Below, piece after piece: positions 1 to 11,184 of a DNA stretch of 64,000 bases (positions are counted from its first letter, which is position 1; each line of letters starts with the position of its first letter). Made by a program: the position numbers and the translations under genes. The DNA comes from Mycocentrospora acerina (Eukaryota; Ascomycota; Dothideomycetes; Pleosporales): the NCBI GenBank assembly GCA_022701365.1, contig JAKUHH010000118.1, forward strand, positions 124,001-188,000, written 5' to 3'. The notes beneath the pieces are model-generated. The model searched no databases and was not told the origin of the DNA. It saw nothing but the letters and a program-made list of their open reading frames with translations.

Positions 1-710
1 GACGCTCTTCTCCACATATTTCCCGACCTGGTCAACCTCTACGTTGACATCCTCGCCAGGCTTCTTGCTTGCTGTGACGACCTTCTCTTGCGTGTACGCA
101 ATAAGCATGACCTCCCACCATCCCTCGGGGCCATCCTCAACCTTGGTCACCGTCAGGCTAGCCCCATCTATTGTGACATAGCCCTTCTCGACAATGTACT
201 GCAGCACAGCGGGGTCTCGCGGCTTGAAGCGGAAGGTGAGGGCGTTCCCATCTGGAGTTACAGACGCAATTGTCGCGACGGTATCTACGTGGCCCTGCAC
301 AAAGTGCCCTCCCATGCGCGTGTTGGCAGAGACGGCACGCTCAAGGTTCACCTTGGAGCCCTTCTTCAGCGACCCCAAGTTTGTGCGCCGCAGCGTCTCG
401 GGAGCGCAACCAATCTTGAAAGTCTTCTTGTCGAACTCGGTGACTGTCAGACATGTGCCTGGGCGATTGGGTTAGTCATGATCGAGTCGAGGCAAGAGCG
501 CACCAACCATTCACGGCGATGCTATCTCCTAGGTGTGCATCTCCAAGAATTTCCTCTGCCTCAATTGTCAATGACGTGCCGCCGCCTCCCGAGGCTGTCC
601 GGTCGAGCTCTTCAAGAGCCACAACAGCTGGCTATTATCAGCTGAGCCGCGCAAACCAACCACATGCGATGATGCTTACTGCCGATCGTCTCAACAAGGC
701 CGGTAAACAT
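1..710 (-). CDS. RIB5: Riboflavin synthase (3' end cut by window edge)
   Basis: Converts two 6,7-dimethyl-8-ribityllumazine molecules to riboflavin, the last step of vitamin B2 synthesis. The start MFTGLVETIG is the family's near-invariant N-terminus. Proposed exons are 710-680, 627-508 and 458 to the edge; introns of 52 and 49 nt keep the frame and restore the family segments GDSIAVNGTCLTVTEF and, in the second lumazine-binding repeat, TIDGASLTV. The 203 residues present cover both repeats; by comparison with yeast Rib5 only the last few dozen are missing. It is divergent from the CoA-transferase gene with only 159 bp between the start codons, so the promoter is probably shared. Confidence 0.95.
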
Positions 711-869
711 GATGGATTCGTAATTGGTAGATGCGAGTGATGGTCGGGAAGAGGCTCCGCGTGCCTCGGTTTTCCACTCCGCAAGCTCGCGTCTAGTCGT
801 CCAATTGCGGGGAGCTTCGACTCCGTCACCAAAACACCGCGTTACAACATTTCGAATTCCCAAGTCAAA
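711..869. promoter_or_regulatory. Short divergent promoter, RIB5 / CoA-transferase
   Basis: These 159 bp separate the two start codons and must hold both 5' leaders and core promoters. I see no clear TATA box. Calling it a promoter is an inference from gene layout. Confidence 0.5.
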
Positions 870-2655
870 ATGTCGAACATAATAGTGAGAAACTCGAAAA
901 GGGCATTTCAGTCGGTGGTGCGGAGATCGGCAATCAATTGTATCGGCCACGGCTCCAGAAGGACAATTGCGGCCGTCGCAGCAGCAAATGCAGATGCATC
1001 CAATCTGCCCTTGGCCGGGATCAAGGTACTTGACATGACAAGAGTCCTAGCTGGGGTATGTAAGAAGTTTGAATTGAGAAAACCTTCCTCTAACAGAAGA
1101 CTAGCCATACTGCACACAGATTCTTGGAGATCTTGGGTATGCAACGGATAGTCCTGTATGGTCAACATCCGAGGTTGGCAAGCTAGAAGAGCGTACACTG
1201 ACATGGGACCAGAGCGGACGTGATAAAAATTGAGCATCCTACACGAGGCGGTACGTCAATACACGATACTGTATTGGTGTCATTGAAGCTAAGCAGACAC
1301 TCAGATGATACTCGGGCATGGGGACCGCCATATGCCAAGTATACAAACGATCAAGAAGGCCCTGGGGAGAGTGCATACTATCTTGGCGTATGTTGCGAGG
1401 ATCAAATGCTACTCGTCAACAGGACCTAACACCTGCTAGGTAAATCGTAACAAACGATCCATTGGTCTTTCTTTCCAACATCCTTCTGGTGTCGAGATCT
1501 TACACCGAATGGTCAAGGAGTGCGATGTACTCGTTGAAAACTACCTTCCTGGGTCTCTTGCCAAGTATGGCATGGATTACAAGACGGTATCGAAAATAAA
1601 TCCAAGTATCATCTATGCGAGCATCACTGGATATGGACAGACTGGTCCATACAGCAACAGGGCTGGCTATGATGTCATGGTCGAAGCGTGCGTCTTCAAC
1701 TTCCATAGTTATCACGGCACTAATTGATCGCAGGGAGTTTGGTCTAATGCACATTACTGGTGAACGCGATGGACCTCCTGTCAAGGTCGGCGTTGCTGTG
1801 ACTGATCTTACAACTGGACTGTATACTTCCAACTCGGTCATGGCAGCCCTGTTGGGCCGCATGAAGACTGGCAGAGGACAGCATATCGATGTCGCACTGA
1901 GTGACTGCCAAGTCGCCACACTCGCAAACATTGCCAGCTCATGTCTCATAAGTGGGAAGAAGGATTCTGGCAGATGGGGCACATCACATCGTCTGTCATC
2001 CTACATAGGACATCCTGTAGAGCCAGGCTAACAGCGTATAGCATCAATCGTTCCATACAAAGCTTTCAAGACAGCAGACGGCGACATCCTCCTTGGAGGC
2101 GGTAACGATCGCCTCCACGGCGTATTGTGCAGCAAAATTGGCAAGCCCGAATGGACGACAGACGAACGGTTCAAGACCAACGCTCTGCGAGTGCAGAATA
2201 GGGACACGCTCGAAGACCTTATCGAGGGAATAACCCGAAAAAAGAGTACAAAGGAGTGGCTTGACATCTTGGAAGGTTGTGGCATGCGTGAGTAGAACGT
2301 CGTCTACACACTGGGGGAGCAAAGGCTGACTATAGAAGCTTACGCTGCGATCAACGACGTGCAAGGCACCTTGAATCACGAACACGGTATGATGGACAGT
2401 CGTGGTGCGATTCAGTTTGGATTTTTTTGCTGATGCATCACAGTGCTCGCTCGTGATATGGTCAAGGAAATTGATCATCCGGCATGCGGCCCAATGAAGC
2501 TTGTCAACACTCCTGTCAAGTGGTCAGAGTCAACGCCTGGCATTCGGTTGCCCCCGCCGACGCTTGGCCAACACACCAACGAAATTCTCGGGGATATGCT
2601 GGAGATGAGCGAGGAGGAAATCAAGCACTTGCGGAGCGAAGGGGTTGTTGCGTAG
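870..2655 (+). CDS. CoA-transferase family III (CaiB/BaiF, SUGCT-like), mitochondrial
   Basis: A class III CoA-transferase, which moves CoA between dicarboxylic acids; fungal and animal mitochondrial members resemble succinate-hydroxymethylglutarate CoA-transferase. The Arg/Ser/Ala-rich N-terminus looks like a mitochondrial presequence, then LAGIKVLDMTRVLAG opens the family fold. Nine exons fit: 870-1055, 1105-1136, 1213-1250, 1305-1387, 1440-1687, 1734-1990, 2042-2287, 2339-2386, 2444-2655 (449 aa). The joins restore LGADVIKIEHP, YYLGVNRNKRSIG, RWGTSHPSIVPYKAFKT and GMPYAAINDVQ. GRGQHIDVALSD contains the conserved Asp that forms the covalent intermediate in this family. Many introns for a fungal gene of this size. 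Substrate cannot be told from sequence. Confidence 0.9.
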
Positions 2656-3236
2656 AATGTAGGACGTGTCCACGAACAGCTTGAATCAATAGCTCGAATG
2701 GAACCTGCGAGTGGAGGGTGATTGAGTGCCATTTCCAAGAGCCACAAGGTCTAGGAACAACCTGGTCTGCTCGGCCATGCCTGAGGTGAAGCAGTGCCCA
2801 CTCGTCTTGGGATTGCCCACCGTTGCGGGGAAATGGGATGAAATGGCGGGGGTGGCATGATGGTGTGATGTATTCTATGCCGTCCTACATTCTGCATAAT
2901 CACCAACGCTCCCAGTCTGCGTGGCCACACGAGCAGCCCGTGCAGCGACTCGAGAATGCCTCTGGTCCACAGCCCGTTGCGAGAGGACGGGGCAATGCAG
3001 CGGGCGAAGGAGGGCCGCCATGGTGGTGTGCATGTGCAAGGGCGAGGGCAGCCCTGGCGACTTGGAGGACCGCCGCTGGCTTGGATTGGCCCGGGCCCTG
3101 GTCTAGCTGCTGGCTCGTGCGCTTTGTACAAGCAGCTCTCCAGCATGCAGACTTCAATTGCTTTTGCAACGCGCAAGAGCGCGTACAAGGCCATTCATCG
3201 CATTGAGTCGCGAGTCGCAGACACCCCGCAGGCAGC
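2656..3236. other. Intergenic, probable 5' leader of PHD-finger gene
   Basis: GC-rich at its right end, with open frames on both strands that match no family. Most likely it holds the CoA-transferase 3' end and the promoter and leader of the PHD-finger gene. Confidence 0.5.
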
Positions 3237-4774
3237 ATGGACCCTCCCAACCCCGCCTACAACTCCCCTGCCGCGGGCCATGATGCGCCAAACTCGATTG
3301 GCGCATCCGCGAGTATGTCCGCCCAAACTCCACCGCCCTCGGCAGCCATGCCTCCCGCATGGTCAGCGCATATGACGACGTTCCCAGCAAACATCACCAG
3401 CGCCGCGGGAGGCCCCAGCTTCCACCAGTTCTCGGCCTCGACGGCTGCCATTCTCGAGCGGCTGCACGGGACCGGCGCCAGCCATGCATCTGGCACCGCC
3501 GCATTCGAGGCAAAGAAGGCCGAGATCATGCAAGCCTACGTTACGAGCGACAAGCTGCCAACGCCCCCGCCCGTGCCCAACAGCGGCAGGAGGGGGCGAG
3601 GAGGGAGGGTCGGGACGCCGGGCGGGCTGAAGCCGGACGTCGGCGCTGGTGCATCGCCTGCTGCCTCTGCGCGAGGCTCGGCGCGAGGGCGAGGACGAGG
3701 CGGCAGAGGGCGCGGGGGGAGGCGCGCCGGCAAGAGGAAGCGCTCCGAGGAGAGCGACGAGGAGAGCGAAGTGAGTGGGCAGGCCATGCATGCCACGACT
3801 GTGTCTGACGCGCTGTAGGACGACGACGACTCGGACATTTCCTCTTCGTACACGCCGCTGCCCACGCGCACAAAGTCTGGCCGCAGCGTGAACAAGCCCG
3901 TCGCGTTTGTCCCAACCATCCCCGAGCCAGCACCGGGGCCCAAGCGGAGGAAGTCGACAAAGACACTGCTCTCTGCCAAATGCAAGACGTGCAATCGAGA
4001 CACAGATCCCTCCAACAATCGCATCGTCTTCTGCGACTCGTGCAACACAGCCTACCATCAGTTCTGCCACAACCCGCCCATCAGCAACGAAGTCGTCACT
4101 GTGCTGGAGAAGGAGTGGTTGTGCGGGCCATGTCAGCGCGTGACGCAGAATGTCGTCGAGGGAACCGAAGACCTTGTTGCCGCTGAGAATCTATCAGTCG
4201 ATCAGGTATGTCTGGACGGCATCTCGTCGACTACAGCTCGTTAACAAACTCGCAGAGACGTGCATACTTCTCCACTCTCCCCCAACACAAGCTCGTCCCC
4301 CTCCTCCTCTACGCCACAGTCCGCCATCCAGAGCTCCCAATCTTCCCGCAAAACATCAAAGACCTCGTCCCTGATTCCGCAACGCTAAAGTCCCAACAAC
4401 CCTCTCCGCCTCTCGCCCCCCAACAACCCCCACCACCCCACCAGCAACCGCCAGTCAACGGCCACGCACCACCCCCTTCCATCGACACCACAGAAGCCTC
4501 CCTCCTCGGCGAAATCCGCTCCAACCAGCCCCGCACGACCATGGACCTCGCCGGCAACCAGTACGACGAAGACGATGGCTACGACACAGATCCGCCTGCG
4601 CACTATCCCAAGGCCGGCCAGGGGCTTGCGAGAACGCTGCGCCCAGAGAGCGAGGACCTAAATTGGCTTGTCGACGACAACTTTGAGGTCTTTAGCCACG
4701 GGTGGAAGGGCGACGGGAGCGGGCTTGGTGCAGACGGGACACTGGATGGCATGGGCGGCGAGAAAATCATGTAG
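3237..4774 (+). CDS. PHD-finger nuclear protein
   Basis: Likely a chromatin reader or chromatin-complex subunit. Exons 3237-3770, 3819-4205 and 4256-4774 give one frame. The N-terminal part is Pro/Ala-rich, then a basic RGRGRGGRGRGG stretch and GKRKRSEES suggest nucleic-acid contact and nuclear entry. Exon 2 carries one PHD zinc finger: CKTCNRDTDPSNNRIVFC, then CDSC, HQFCH and WLCGPC, the C4HC3 pattern. The C-terminal third is Pro-rich and ends in an acidic segment with YDEDDGYDTDPP. It converges on BRF1. No catalytic domain is visible, and which histone mark it binds cannot be read from the finger. Confidence 0.85.
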
Positions 4775-5555
4775 CCATGCTCGCGAGCAGGAATAGCTAT
4801 CAAAGCTCGCTTACACTGACGAGCAATGTTTTTTTTGACGGAAATGAGGGTGTGAAGAGAGAGAGAGTGTGTGTGTTGTGATGAGATGAAAGGAGTTATG
4901 GGATCGTGGGCAAACACCAAAAAAAAGACTATTGTTAATTGGTTGGCCTACCTATCAAGGGCTGACGGGATCATTATATCAATGAATGAATGGAATGTAT
5001 CATTCAATGTGCTGGTGCGGCACTCGCGGCAATCGCATCTCCACTCCACTCCATTCACTCGCTCACTCGTGTAAAAAAAAACTGCTTGTGCGCCCGTGGT
5101 AATGTGTCAATTGTACTTCATCATTACCATACAAAACACCCCACTATCCATGATACGCAACACTATATCGAGGCGATGTAACAAAATAAAAACTCCGTTT
5201 TCCTATGCTATGCTGTGCTGTGCTGCGCTGTGCTGTACAGGCGGGGTATCTCTATATATACATGTCAAAGTCTTCCCCCTCGCCCCCTTTTTTTGAAGAA
5301 AAAAAAAAGATGAAAATGCCGTGTGTTGTTGCCCGAAACCAATGGCTATGCTGAATGTCTTTGTCTTGTGTATGGGGAAATTCTGGAAACTGCTTGTCCA
5401 GCTCGCTCAAAAACGGGGTATGCGTGACAGACAACGCCTCGTGAAATCCCAGCTCAATGCTTGGTGTCTGGAATACTCAATGTGAGATGCAATATATCCC
5501 AGAGCCATCTAGAAAATTCCAACTCTCAACTCCCAAGGGGAACAAGGCAGGAAGC
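4775..5555. other. Convergent 3' region (PHD gene / BRF1)
   Basis: Non-coding, with A/T homopolymers and a pentamer array of TGCTG type at 5206-5235. It presumably holds the two opposed 3' ends. Confidence 0.6.
5206..5235. repeat. Pentanucleotide array (TGCTG)n
   Basis: Six pentamers in a row (TGCTA, then TGCTG three times, CGCTG, TGCTG), in the 3' flank of BRF1. Confidence 0.9.
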
Positions 5556-7772
5556 TTAATACTCCTCGTCGTAGTCGTTGCCAAAGCCCTCGTCGTCATC
5601 GCCGTACTGCGCTGGGTCGTCAAACTCCTCCTCTTGCCCCTCTTCGTAGTACTCTTCTTCTTCGCCCTCCGCGTCCTCGTCCTGGCCCTGAATCACTGTA
5701 GCCGTGGGCGTGGCCTGCGTTGTCGCTGCCGGACTTGCGCCGAGGCCGCTGCCAGACGGCGTCGAGGCCGCATTGGCCCCTGGGAAAATATCCTTGAGTC
5801 TGTCGTAGTTGATGGCATTACTAAATGTCTTTGCTCGCTTCTGGAGCATCTTGTGCGCCGCATCAGCCGCACTGGTAGCGAGCTCGCCTCCTAGAACGCT
5901 GCCGTCGCCCATTTGAGTATGCTTGCGCTTCTGCTTCTGTTTCTTGGGCTTGTCGAGGGCAAGTTCAAGCTCAGCGGCAAGCATCTTCTGCTGCTGATCA
6001 CGAAGCCAGTCCTCGTTCTGAGTGATCCAGATGCGCTCTTTGATGCGGACTTCGTGTGGAGCGAGAATGCAAGTCGCGACGTCAGGGTCGTCTTCAAACT
6101 CATTGTCGCCAATGTCGGGATCCAGGTTCACATTGTTCTTGGGCATCCAGGCTTCAGCCATTTGTGCAGCTACGAGGCCGGTATTTTTTAGCAACTCATG
6201 GTCGTCGTTGTCGGCAAACTTTTTGAAGATGCCCTCCCAGTCTTTGATAGTATGTGTAATTTCGGACTCAATCTCCTGTTCAATCTCAAGATCCTCTTCA
6301 GATACAGGTACAACTACGCGTTGTTTTGGGGGGCGACCGCGCTTCTTTGGCATGACAAATGTCTCATCGTTAACATCATCAGTGCCCTCGACAGCAGGAA
6401 TAAGAGAATCCAACATAAGCGCAGAGTTGAGTGAGTCCAGCTCGGCTTCAGCTTCGCCCGTCAGACCCTCCACGCCCAACACTTGCATGTCAGTATCCTG
6501 AGTGGCGGTCGCCAGTGTAGACGGAGGAGACTCTAGTTGAATGGCGTTCGTCTGGGCTACATCCTTATTAGATTTCCGCCTCGTGCTCGTCCTTGTTGGT
6601 GCATGTGTCGCAGTCCTTGTGCCAGCCTCTGCTTCGCTGTTACTTCCCTGCTCCACGTCTTCAGTTTCTGAGTCTTCGAGCTCTTCAGTGGTCAAGCCAG
6701 ATGCCGCCTTCCTACGTTTGTTTTCCTTGTTTCGCTCTCTCTTCTCACGTCTCCAAATGGCAGGTGGCAGGGTCTTAACCTTTAGTCTCTGGCCAAACTC
6801 TCGAAATTGGTTGACGGTCAATGCCGAACTTGGCGTTGCTTTGAACTCGTACAGACGATGGTTGACGGTAGAATCGGCGACTTTGACAACGTAGACAACC
6901 TCTCGCACGGTACGACGGAAGTTGTTCATGCGAGCAGCGAGGATGATGCAAGCTCCACAAAGTCCAGCCGGCTGACGACCTTGTACCATCCAATCTCTGC
7001 TCATGCGCTTGAGCAGCTTACAAGCATCATCGGCGACCTTGTGAGATGCTTCGTTAAACTCGAGTTTGCGACAGTACTTGAGCATCAGAGGCTCGATTTC
7101 CTGGACTGCCTTGTTGCCGATAAGCTGAGCCGGGTCTTCCTCCCTGAGCATTTTTAGAAACGATTTGTATGTATCTCCGAGAGCCCAGACGTTCACTTGG
7201 ACTTTTTCCGCCAGGTCCATGAGCATGAGCGTGTTCTCGGGCTGTCTGCGCGCCGCCATGTAAATGGCCACCGCCGCAACATTCCTGATTCGACGACCCT
7301 GGACGAAGCTGTGGCCCATGGCGAGCTTGTACCAGCCAATTGCCTGGTTCTGGATTCTTTCCGAGACATTCAGCGCATGGCCGAGCTTCTGGATCTCGCT
7401 CTTGCCGTTCATCTCCGCGTGCTCCCTGCTCCCCATACCCCCGAGACCGCGCATAGTGCCGCCCATGGAGTTGGCGTGTCGCTGGTTCTCGCCAATAAAT
7501 CCACCCTCCACCATGGCCGCGCCTCCAGAGGTTTCGCCGAAAGTGACCTCGGAAACAATGGCGCTCTCTTGGAAAACATGGCCACAACTGTAGCAAATGG
7601 CGCCTTCCTCGTCGGTACCAACGTTGGGCTCGTCGCAGCACTTGGGCCTCTCGGCTTGCACTCGCGGCGCAGGTGCAGGCTGTGCTTTTCGTTTTGTAGC
7701 TGCCGACTGGTATGTGTAGCTGGAGCCGAGTGTCTTGAGACGGGGAACTCTGCCCTGCGCCATGGTAGACAT
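5556..7772 (-). CDS. BRF1: TFIIIB subunit BRF1 (TFIIB-related factor)
   Basis: Component of TFIIIB that, with TBP and Bdp1, recruits RNA polymerase III to tRNA and 5S genes. A single 738-aa frame. The N-terminal zinc-ribbon region is followed by the hallmark IVSEVTFGETSGGAA and GGFIGENQRHAN. Two cyclin folds span about residues 125-330 (VQVNVWALGDTYKSFLKML lies in the first). A conserved C-terminal BRF1 block follows (around IKERIWITQNEDWLRDQQ and NAINYDRLKDIFPGAN), and the tail is very acidic. The expected first CxxC of the ribbon appears as adjacent Cys45-Cys46, while the second pair is normal (Cys60, Cys63). The start at 7772 is the first ATG; Met4 is an alternative. Confidence 0.95.
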   Translation of the reverse strand: MSTMAQGRVPRLKTLGSSYTYQSAATKRKAQPAPAPRVQAERPKCCDEPNVGTDEEGAICYSCGHVFQESAIVSEVTFGETSGGAAMVEGGFIGENQRHANSMGGTMRGLGGMGSREHAEMNGKSEIQKLGHALNVSERIQNQAIGWYKLAMGHSFVQGRRIRNVAAVAIYMAARRQPENTLMLMDLAEKVQVNVWALGDTYKSFLKMLREEDPAQLIGNKAVQEIEPLMLKYCRKLEFNEASHKVADDACKLLKRMSRDWMVQGRQPAGLCGACIILAARMNNFRRTVREVVYVVKVADSTVNHRLYEFKATPSSALTVNQFREFGQRLKVKTLPPAIWRREKRERNKENKRRKAASGLTTEELEDSETEDVEQGSNSEAEAGTRTATHAPTRTSTRRKSNKDVAQTNAIQLESPPSTLATATQDTDMQVLGVEGLTGEAEAELDSLNSALMLDSLIPAVEGTDDVNDETFVMPKKRGRPPKQRVVVPVSEEDLEIEQEIESEITHTIKDWEGIFKKFADNDDHELLKNTGLVAAQMAEAWMPKNNVNLDPDIGDNEFEDDPDVATCILAPHEVRIKERIWITQNEDWLRDQQQKMLAAELELALDKPKKQKQKRKHTQMGDGSVLGGELATSAADAAHKMLQKRAKTFSNAINYDRLKDIFPGANAASTPSGSGLGASPAATTQATPTATVIQGQDEDAEGEEEEYYEEGQEEEFDDPAQYGDDDEGFGNDYDEEY

Positions 7773-8579
7773 GTTGAATGCGCGGGCGTGCTGGTCGCGG
7801 TTGTAGGCAAAGCGCGTTCAGGGTAGTTTGTTAGGTAAAGAAGAAAGAGAGAGAGAGAGAAAGTCAAGAGACGAAAGTCAAGGGACGAAAGTCAAAACCC
7901 ATGCAGGCAACTATGGTTCGGCGGGGCGGCCTTGGCGAGAGTTGCACCTCGACCGGCGCGCATTCTCCAGAGGATGACTGTTCCAACCCGTGCATCTGGA
8001 CGCGTCGCCGAGCGGAGGACTCATCGCCCGCAGAGTCATGCCCTAATTGTCGCAGTCTGGAAATGAGGGCTGGACGGTACCGCCGGTGCCCGCTATGACC
8101 TGTCGCCTCGAATCCTATACGCATTGCGCGCATGCGTGATGAAGCCATTGTCAATCGCATTGGCATTGGCATGGACGTTGGCTATCAATTCAACCAAGGA
8201 CTGTGGCTCATGTGCACATAGTAGGCGCACTCGGAAGAAATGCGCATCGTCCTCCAAACCCACATTTTTGTCCAAAACCTGGCCCAGAGATCTCCATGTA
8301 TCCCATGTACCTGCAGCAACAAACACCATAGCCCGCCCACTGTGCCTGGACAACCGGGCTTGCAGGTGATGTCAACAACCACCGCGATTGGCTGACCACA
8401 GCATCCCCCGATTTACCTAGCACAGAAGCAAATCCCTTGTTGGTTCCCAGCCTCCGACTGAACGGGTTGGTAGTCTACCGGCCCCGCTCGCTGTTTATCC
8501 AGATATCCCTCAGGCTCACCCCCAGCCTGACCTCACCGCAAAACAGCCCCGTCGCCCACACCCTCAATCACCATCAAAC
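7773..8579. promoter_or_regulatory. Divergent intergenic region BRF1 / acidic protein
   Basis: It separates two genes that start away from each other. A GA-type tract occurs near 7842-7862. No convincing ORF with an ATG was found. The promoter role is inferred from layout. Confidence 0.45.
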
Positions 8580-9375
8580 ATGTCCACACGCAAGAGAAAG
8601 CAGGAAGCTGAAGAGGAGGAGGAGCTTGTTGCTCTTCCGTCCGACGAGTCCGAGTCTGAAGAGGAGTAAGTGAATGCGACACTTCTTTGACGTCATCTTG
8701 TCACGCCTTCCAAGTTGCGATTGCGCGCGTCTGCGAATTTGAGCGCATCGTGCTCGCGTTCCAACACGTAATTAAACGCGTATTGGTATTCTGCGCGCCT
8801 GAAATCATCTGTAACTGCGCAGACTTCGAATGAGAGCTTTCAGCGTAATTAAACAACCGGGGCTGCCAGTGCAGGCTCGTTGTACCAGCCTGTCGAGCGG
8901 CCCTCCCCTTGTTTACCAATTTCGCCTCAGGCCGCGACGTTCGAAAACTTCATTCCCATGCAGCTCACATATACGCGAGAAATCCAGCTAACCACATAAT
9001 TCTACAGATATGCCGAATCAGAGGGCTCCAACTTCGATTCTGAGGGCGACTCTGAGCAGGAGCCTCGTAAGTCTTTTCCACTTGGCAATGCGTTTCCCGC
9101 CTGTTGCACATTGCACATGTTCGGCCCCTAATCCCCGTATAGCAGCAAAGAAGACCAAGCGAACCAGCAAAGCCAAGGACGACGCGTCCGAGGACGAAGA
9201 AGAGTCAGAGGCTGACCTGGATGACGAGGAGGACGAAGAGGAGAGTGAAAACGAAGATGCCAATCCCAAGGGCAAGAAGCCAGCTGGTGCCGAGAAGGAC
9301 CGCAAAGTCAGCACCACCAAGAAGAGCGATCCAGTTCCCGTTGTTGACGACGAGGATGAAGAAGACTCTGAGTAG
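8580..9375 (+). CDS. Small highly acidic, probably nuclear protein (unknown)
   Basis: Not recognised. Exons 8580-8665, 9008-9066 and 9143-9375 give 125 aa. It opens with MSTRKRKQEAEEEEELVALP, which contains a basic nuclear-type signal and then an acidic run; the rest alternates Glu/Asp/Ser blocks with Lys-rich patches (AKKTKRTSKAK, KGKKPAGAEKDRK) and ends DDEDEEDSE. Composition resembles histone chaperones or other charged nuclear proteins, but no CHZ or NAP motif is seen. Intron 1 is 342 nt, long for this locus. The exon 3 acceptor is a tandem AG (9142 or 9145), so isoforms with or without one Ala are possible. The clean three-exon frame supports a real gene. Confidence 0.7.
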
Positions 9376-9882
9376 CGTGATGTCAAATACGTGCGCATCA
9401 ATCGTTGTAGCTTTGTAATGGAATAGTGCTTGAACACGCTCTAAAATCGTCGTTTCTCTCAACCTTTCGACTCTTTCTCAGTGCAAATACCTAAGCGATA
9501 GGTAGAGTATTGAGGGTGATGCTAGGGACTTGCTCTGTCGTACTTTCCCTTTCAGAACATGGCGGTCTTGGTACCCTGACATGCCTGCTTCCACCAACTC
9601 CTCCAGAGCCTTCTGGAAGTTCATGGGCATACCCACTGCTAGATTCTAGTTATTTGACATTCACTGCAACAATATTTTCCAGATCTTCCGACCATTCACG
9701 GCTTGCATTTCACTGACATATTGCATTTACTAGTGTCCAGCTTTACCTCTCGCCCTGTCAATTATAGCGCACTACTTGTATAAAGCAACAGTGACATTCT
9801 TCTCCGGTCTCTCGCACAACTAGATTTTTCCTACCGATCTGCCTACTCAACTTCTACTGCATCGCGCTAAATTCATTGTAAA
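9376..9882. other. Intergenic
   Basis: A pyrimidine-rich stretch precedes the next start codon. I see no gene here. Confidence 0.5.
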
Positions 9883-10746
9883 ATGGTCGTCACTACCCGC
9901 CCTTGTGCACGCAGGGTTCCCGCCGCCAGTGTCTTTCATAGGTTCCCGGATCTGCCTGTCGAATTACGCCGCCAGGTGTACGAGCAGTATTTTCTGGACG
10001 AGGATAGATCACTCGCCTGTGAGGCGTGGCTACACAGCAAAAGGGCACGAATCAATGTATGGAGAATCAGGCACTCATTTAACACGAAGTTTCTTCCAAA
10101 TCTCTGTCTTGCAAATCGGCTCTACGGCGGTGAGGCTATCGATTTCTTATTACAATCTACAAAGTTTTCCATCCATGGACGTTTGGAGGCGCAATTCTTT
10201 TTGCGCGAGGTCAACAACTTCACTAGCATCAACATCCTAGGAAAAATGAAGAAGCTCATCTTAGACAACGTGGACGATCTCAGCACTATACCCTATCGCG
10301 ATACGAGAGATCAAGATGCCATTTTCCATCGAATTCGAGAGTCAAATCGCGTTTGTAACGATCTGCTTACTCGTTGCAACTCTCTCAGAACACTCCGTCT
10401 GCATTTATTTTACTCTACCTGTGACTTTCCAGATCGTCCTAGGGCTTCCCATCAATCTGAGGATTACCGCACAATTGCTATCGAAAACTCTTTGTTAGAT
10501 TTCGACACGCGTATCGTTCTGGAAATGGCGGAGATACAGAGGATTGTATTGCATGCTACTGTTCCCTACCGCCTGAGCGTCCATCAACTAGAGAGGAATT
10601 TCATCTCCCGTAAATTTTATGAGCTGGCTCATCATCTGAAGACCGGTTTTACCAAACTTGGTCGTGAAGTGATAGTGCATGCGCGTCTCAAACATGTCGA
10701 GGATGACGACTATGACTGTGGTCAGGTCCACGCAAAAAATATGTAA
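9883..10746 (+). CDS. Uncharacterised F-box-like/2EXR-like protein, copy A
   Basis: A 287-aa intronless frame. Near the N-terminus FHRFPDLPVELRRQVYEQYF has the F..LP.ELR..(V/I)Y pattern of fungal F-box-like or 2EXR-like domains. It continues with FLPNLCLANR and FSIHGRLEAQFFL, both repeated in the next gene. The remainder is a leucine-spaced region without a recognised enzyme motif. True F-box proteins are substrate adaptors of SCF ubiquitin ligases; that role is only a possibility, because the motif is short and degenerate. Homology to the gene at 11185 shows that the frame is real or was until recently. Confidence 0.7.
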   Translation: MVVTTRPCARRVPAASVFHRFPDLPVELRRQVYEQYFLDEDRSLACEAWLHSKRARINVWRIRHSFNTKFLPNLCLANRLYGGEAIDFLLQSTKFSIHGRLEAQFFLREVNNFTSINILGKMKKLILDNVDDLSTIPYRDTRDQDAIFHRIRESNRVCNDLLTRCNSLRTLRLHLFYSTCDFPDRPRASHQSEDYRTIAIENSLLDFDTRIVLEMAEIQRIVLHATVPYRLSVHQLERNFISRKFYELAHHLKTGFTKLGREVIVHARLKHVEDDDYDCGQVHAKNM

Positions 10747-11184
10747 ACTGGAACCAGTAGCAGTGTTGACAAAGTTGTTAATGAATATGAAAGCATATCT
10801 ATAACGGTGGGACTATAAGTAAGATAGATGGAAGTGAGAAATAAAAAATACTGTACAATTGCAGTTGCGGTGATAATCAAGGGCAGAAGTATGTAGGATT
10901 CGATCAAACCCGCAATATGAACAAGTCTAACGCAACAATTTTTCCCTGAGATATCTTGCCACATCTTGTCGTTTTAGATTTCACAGATTCGACACCGTCC
11001 CCTGTTTGCATGTTTCCAAGTCTGGCACGGACGCTCTTGCTTTCACTTTCACCTACTCCACAACACACAGCAAGTTGCCGTATCATTCTACCACCTCACT
11101 CACAACTAAAACACACAATCTATACTCACCCCCAATACGGAGCAGATTTTCAGATTCACTGCAAAGCTCGCGTAGAATACTAAC
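10747..11184. other. Intergenic between paralogues
   Basis: AT-rich, and it becomes CT-rich before the next ATG. No gene was seen. Confidence 0.5.

Noticed and set aside
3237..4774. ING-family histone reader
   Set aside because: The finger is present, but the ING N-terminal helical domain is missing and the finger is central rather than C-terminal.
8124..8369. Possible secreted small protein (hydrophobic N-terminus)
   Set aside because: The frame starts at TTG rather than ATG and lies in the BRF1 divergent promoter.
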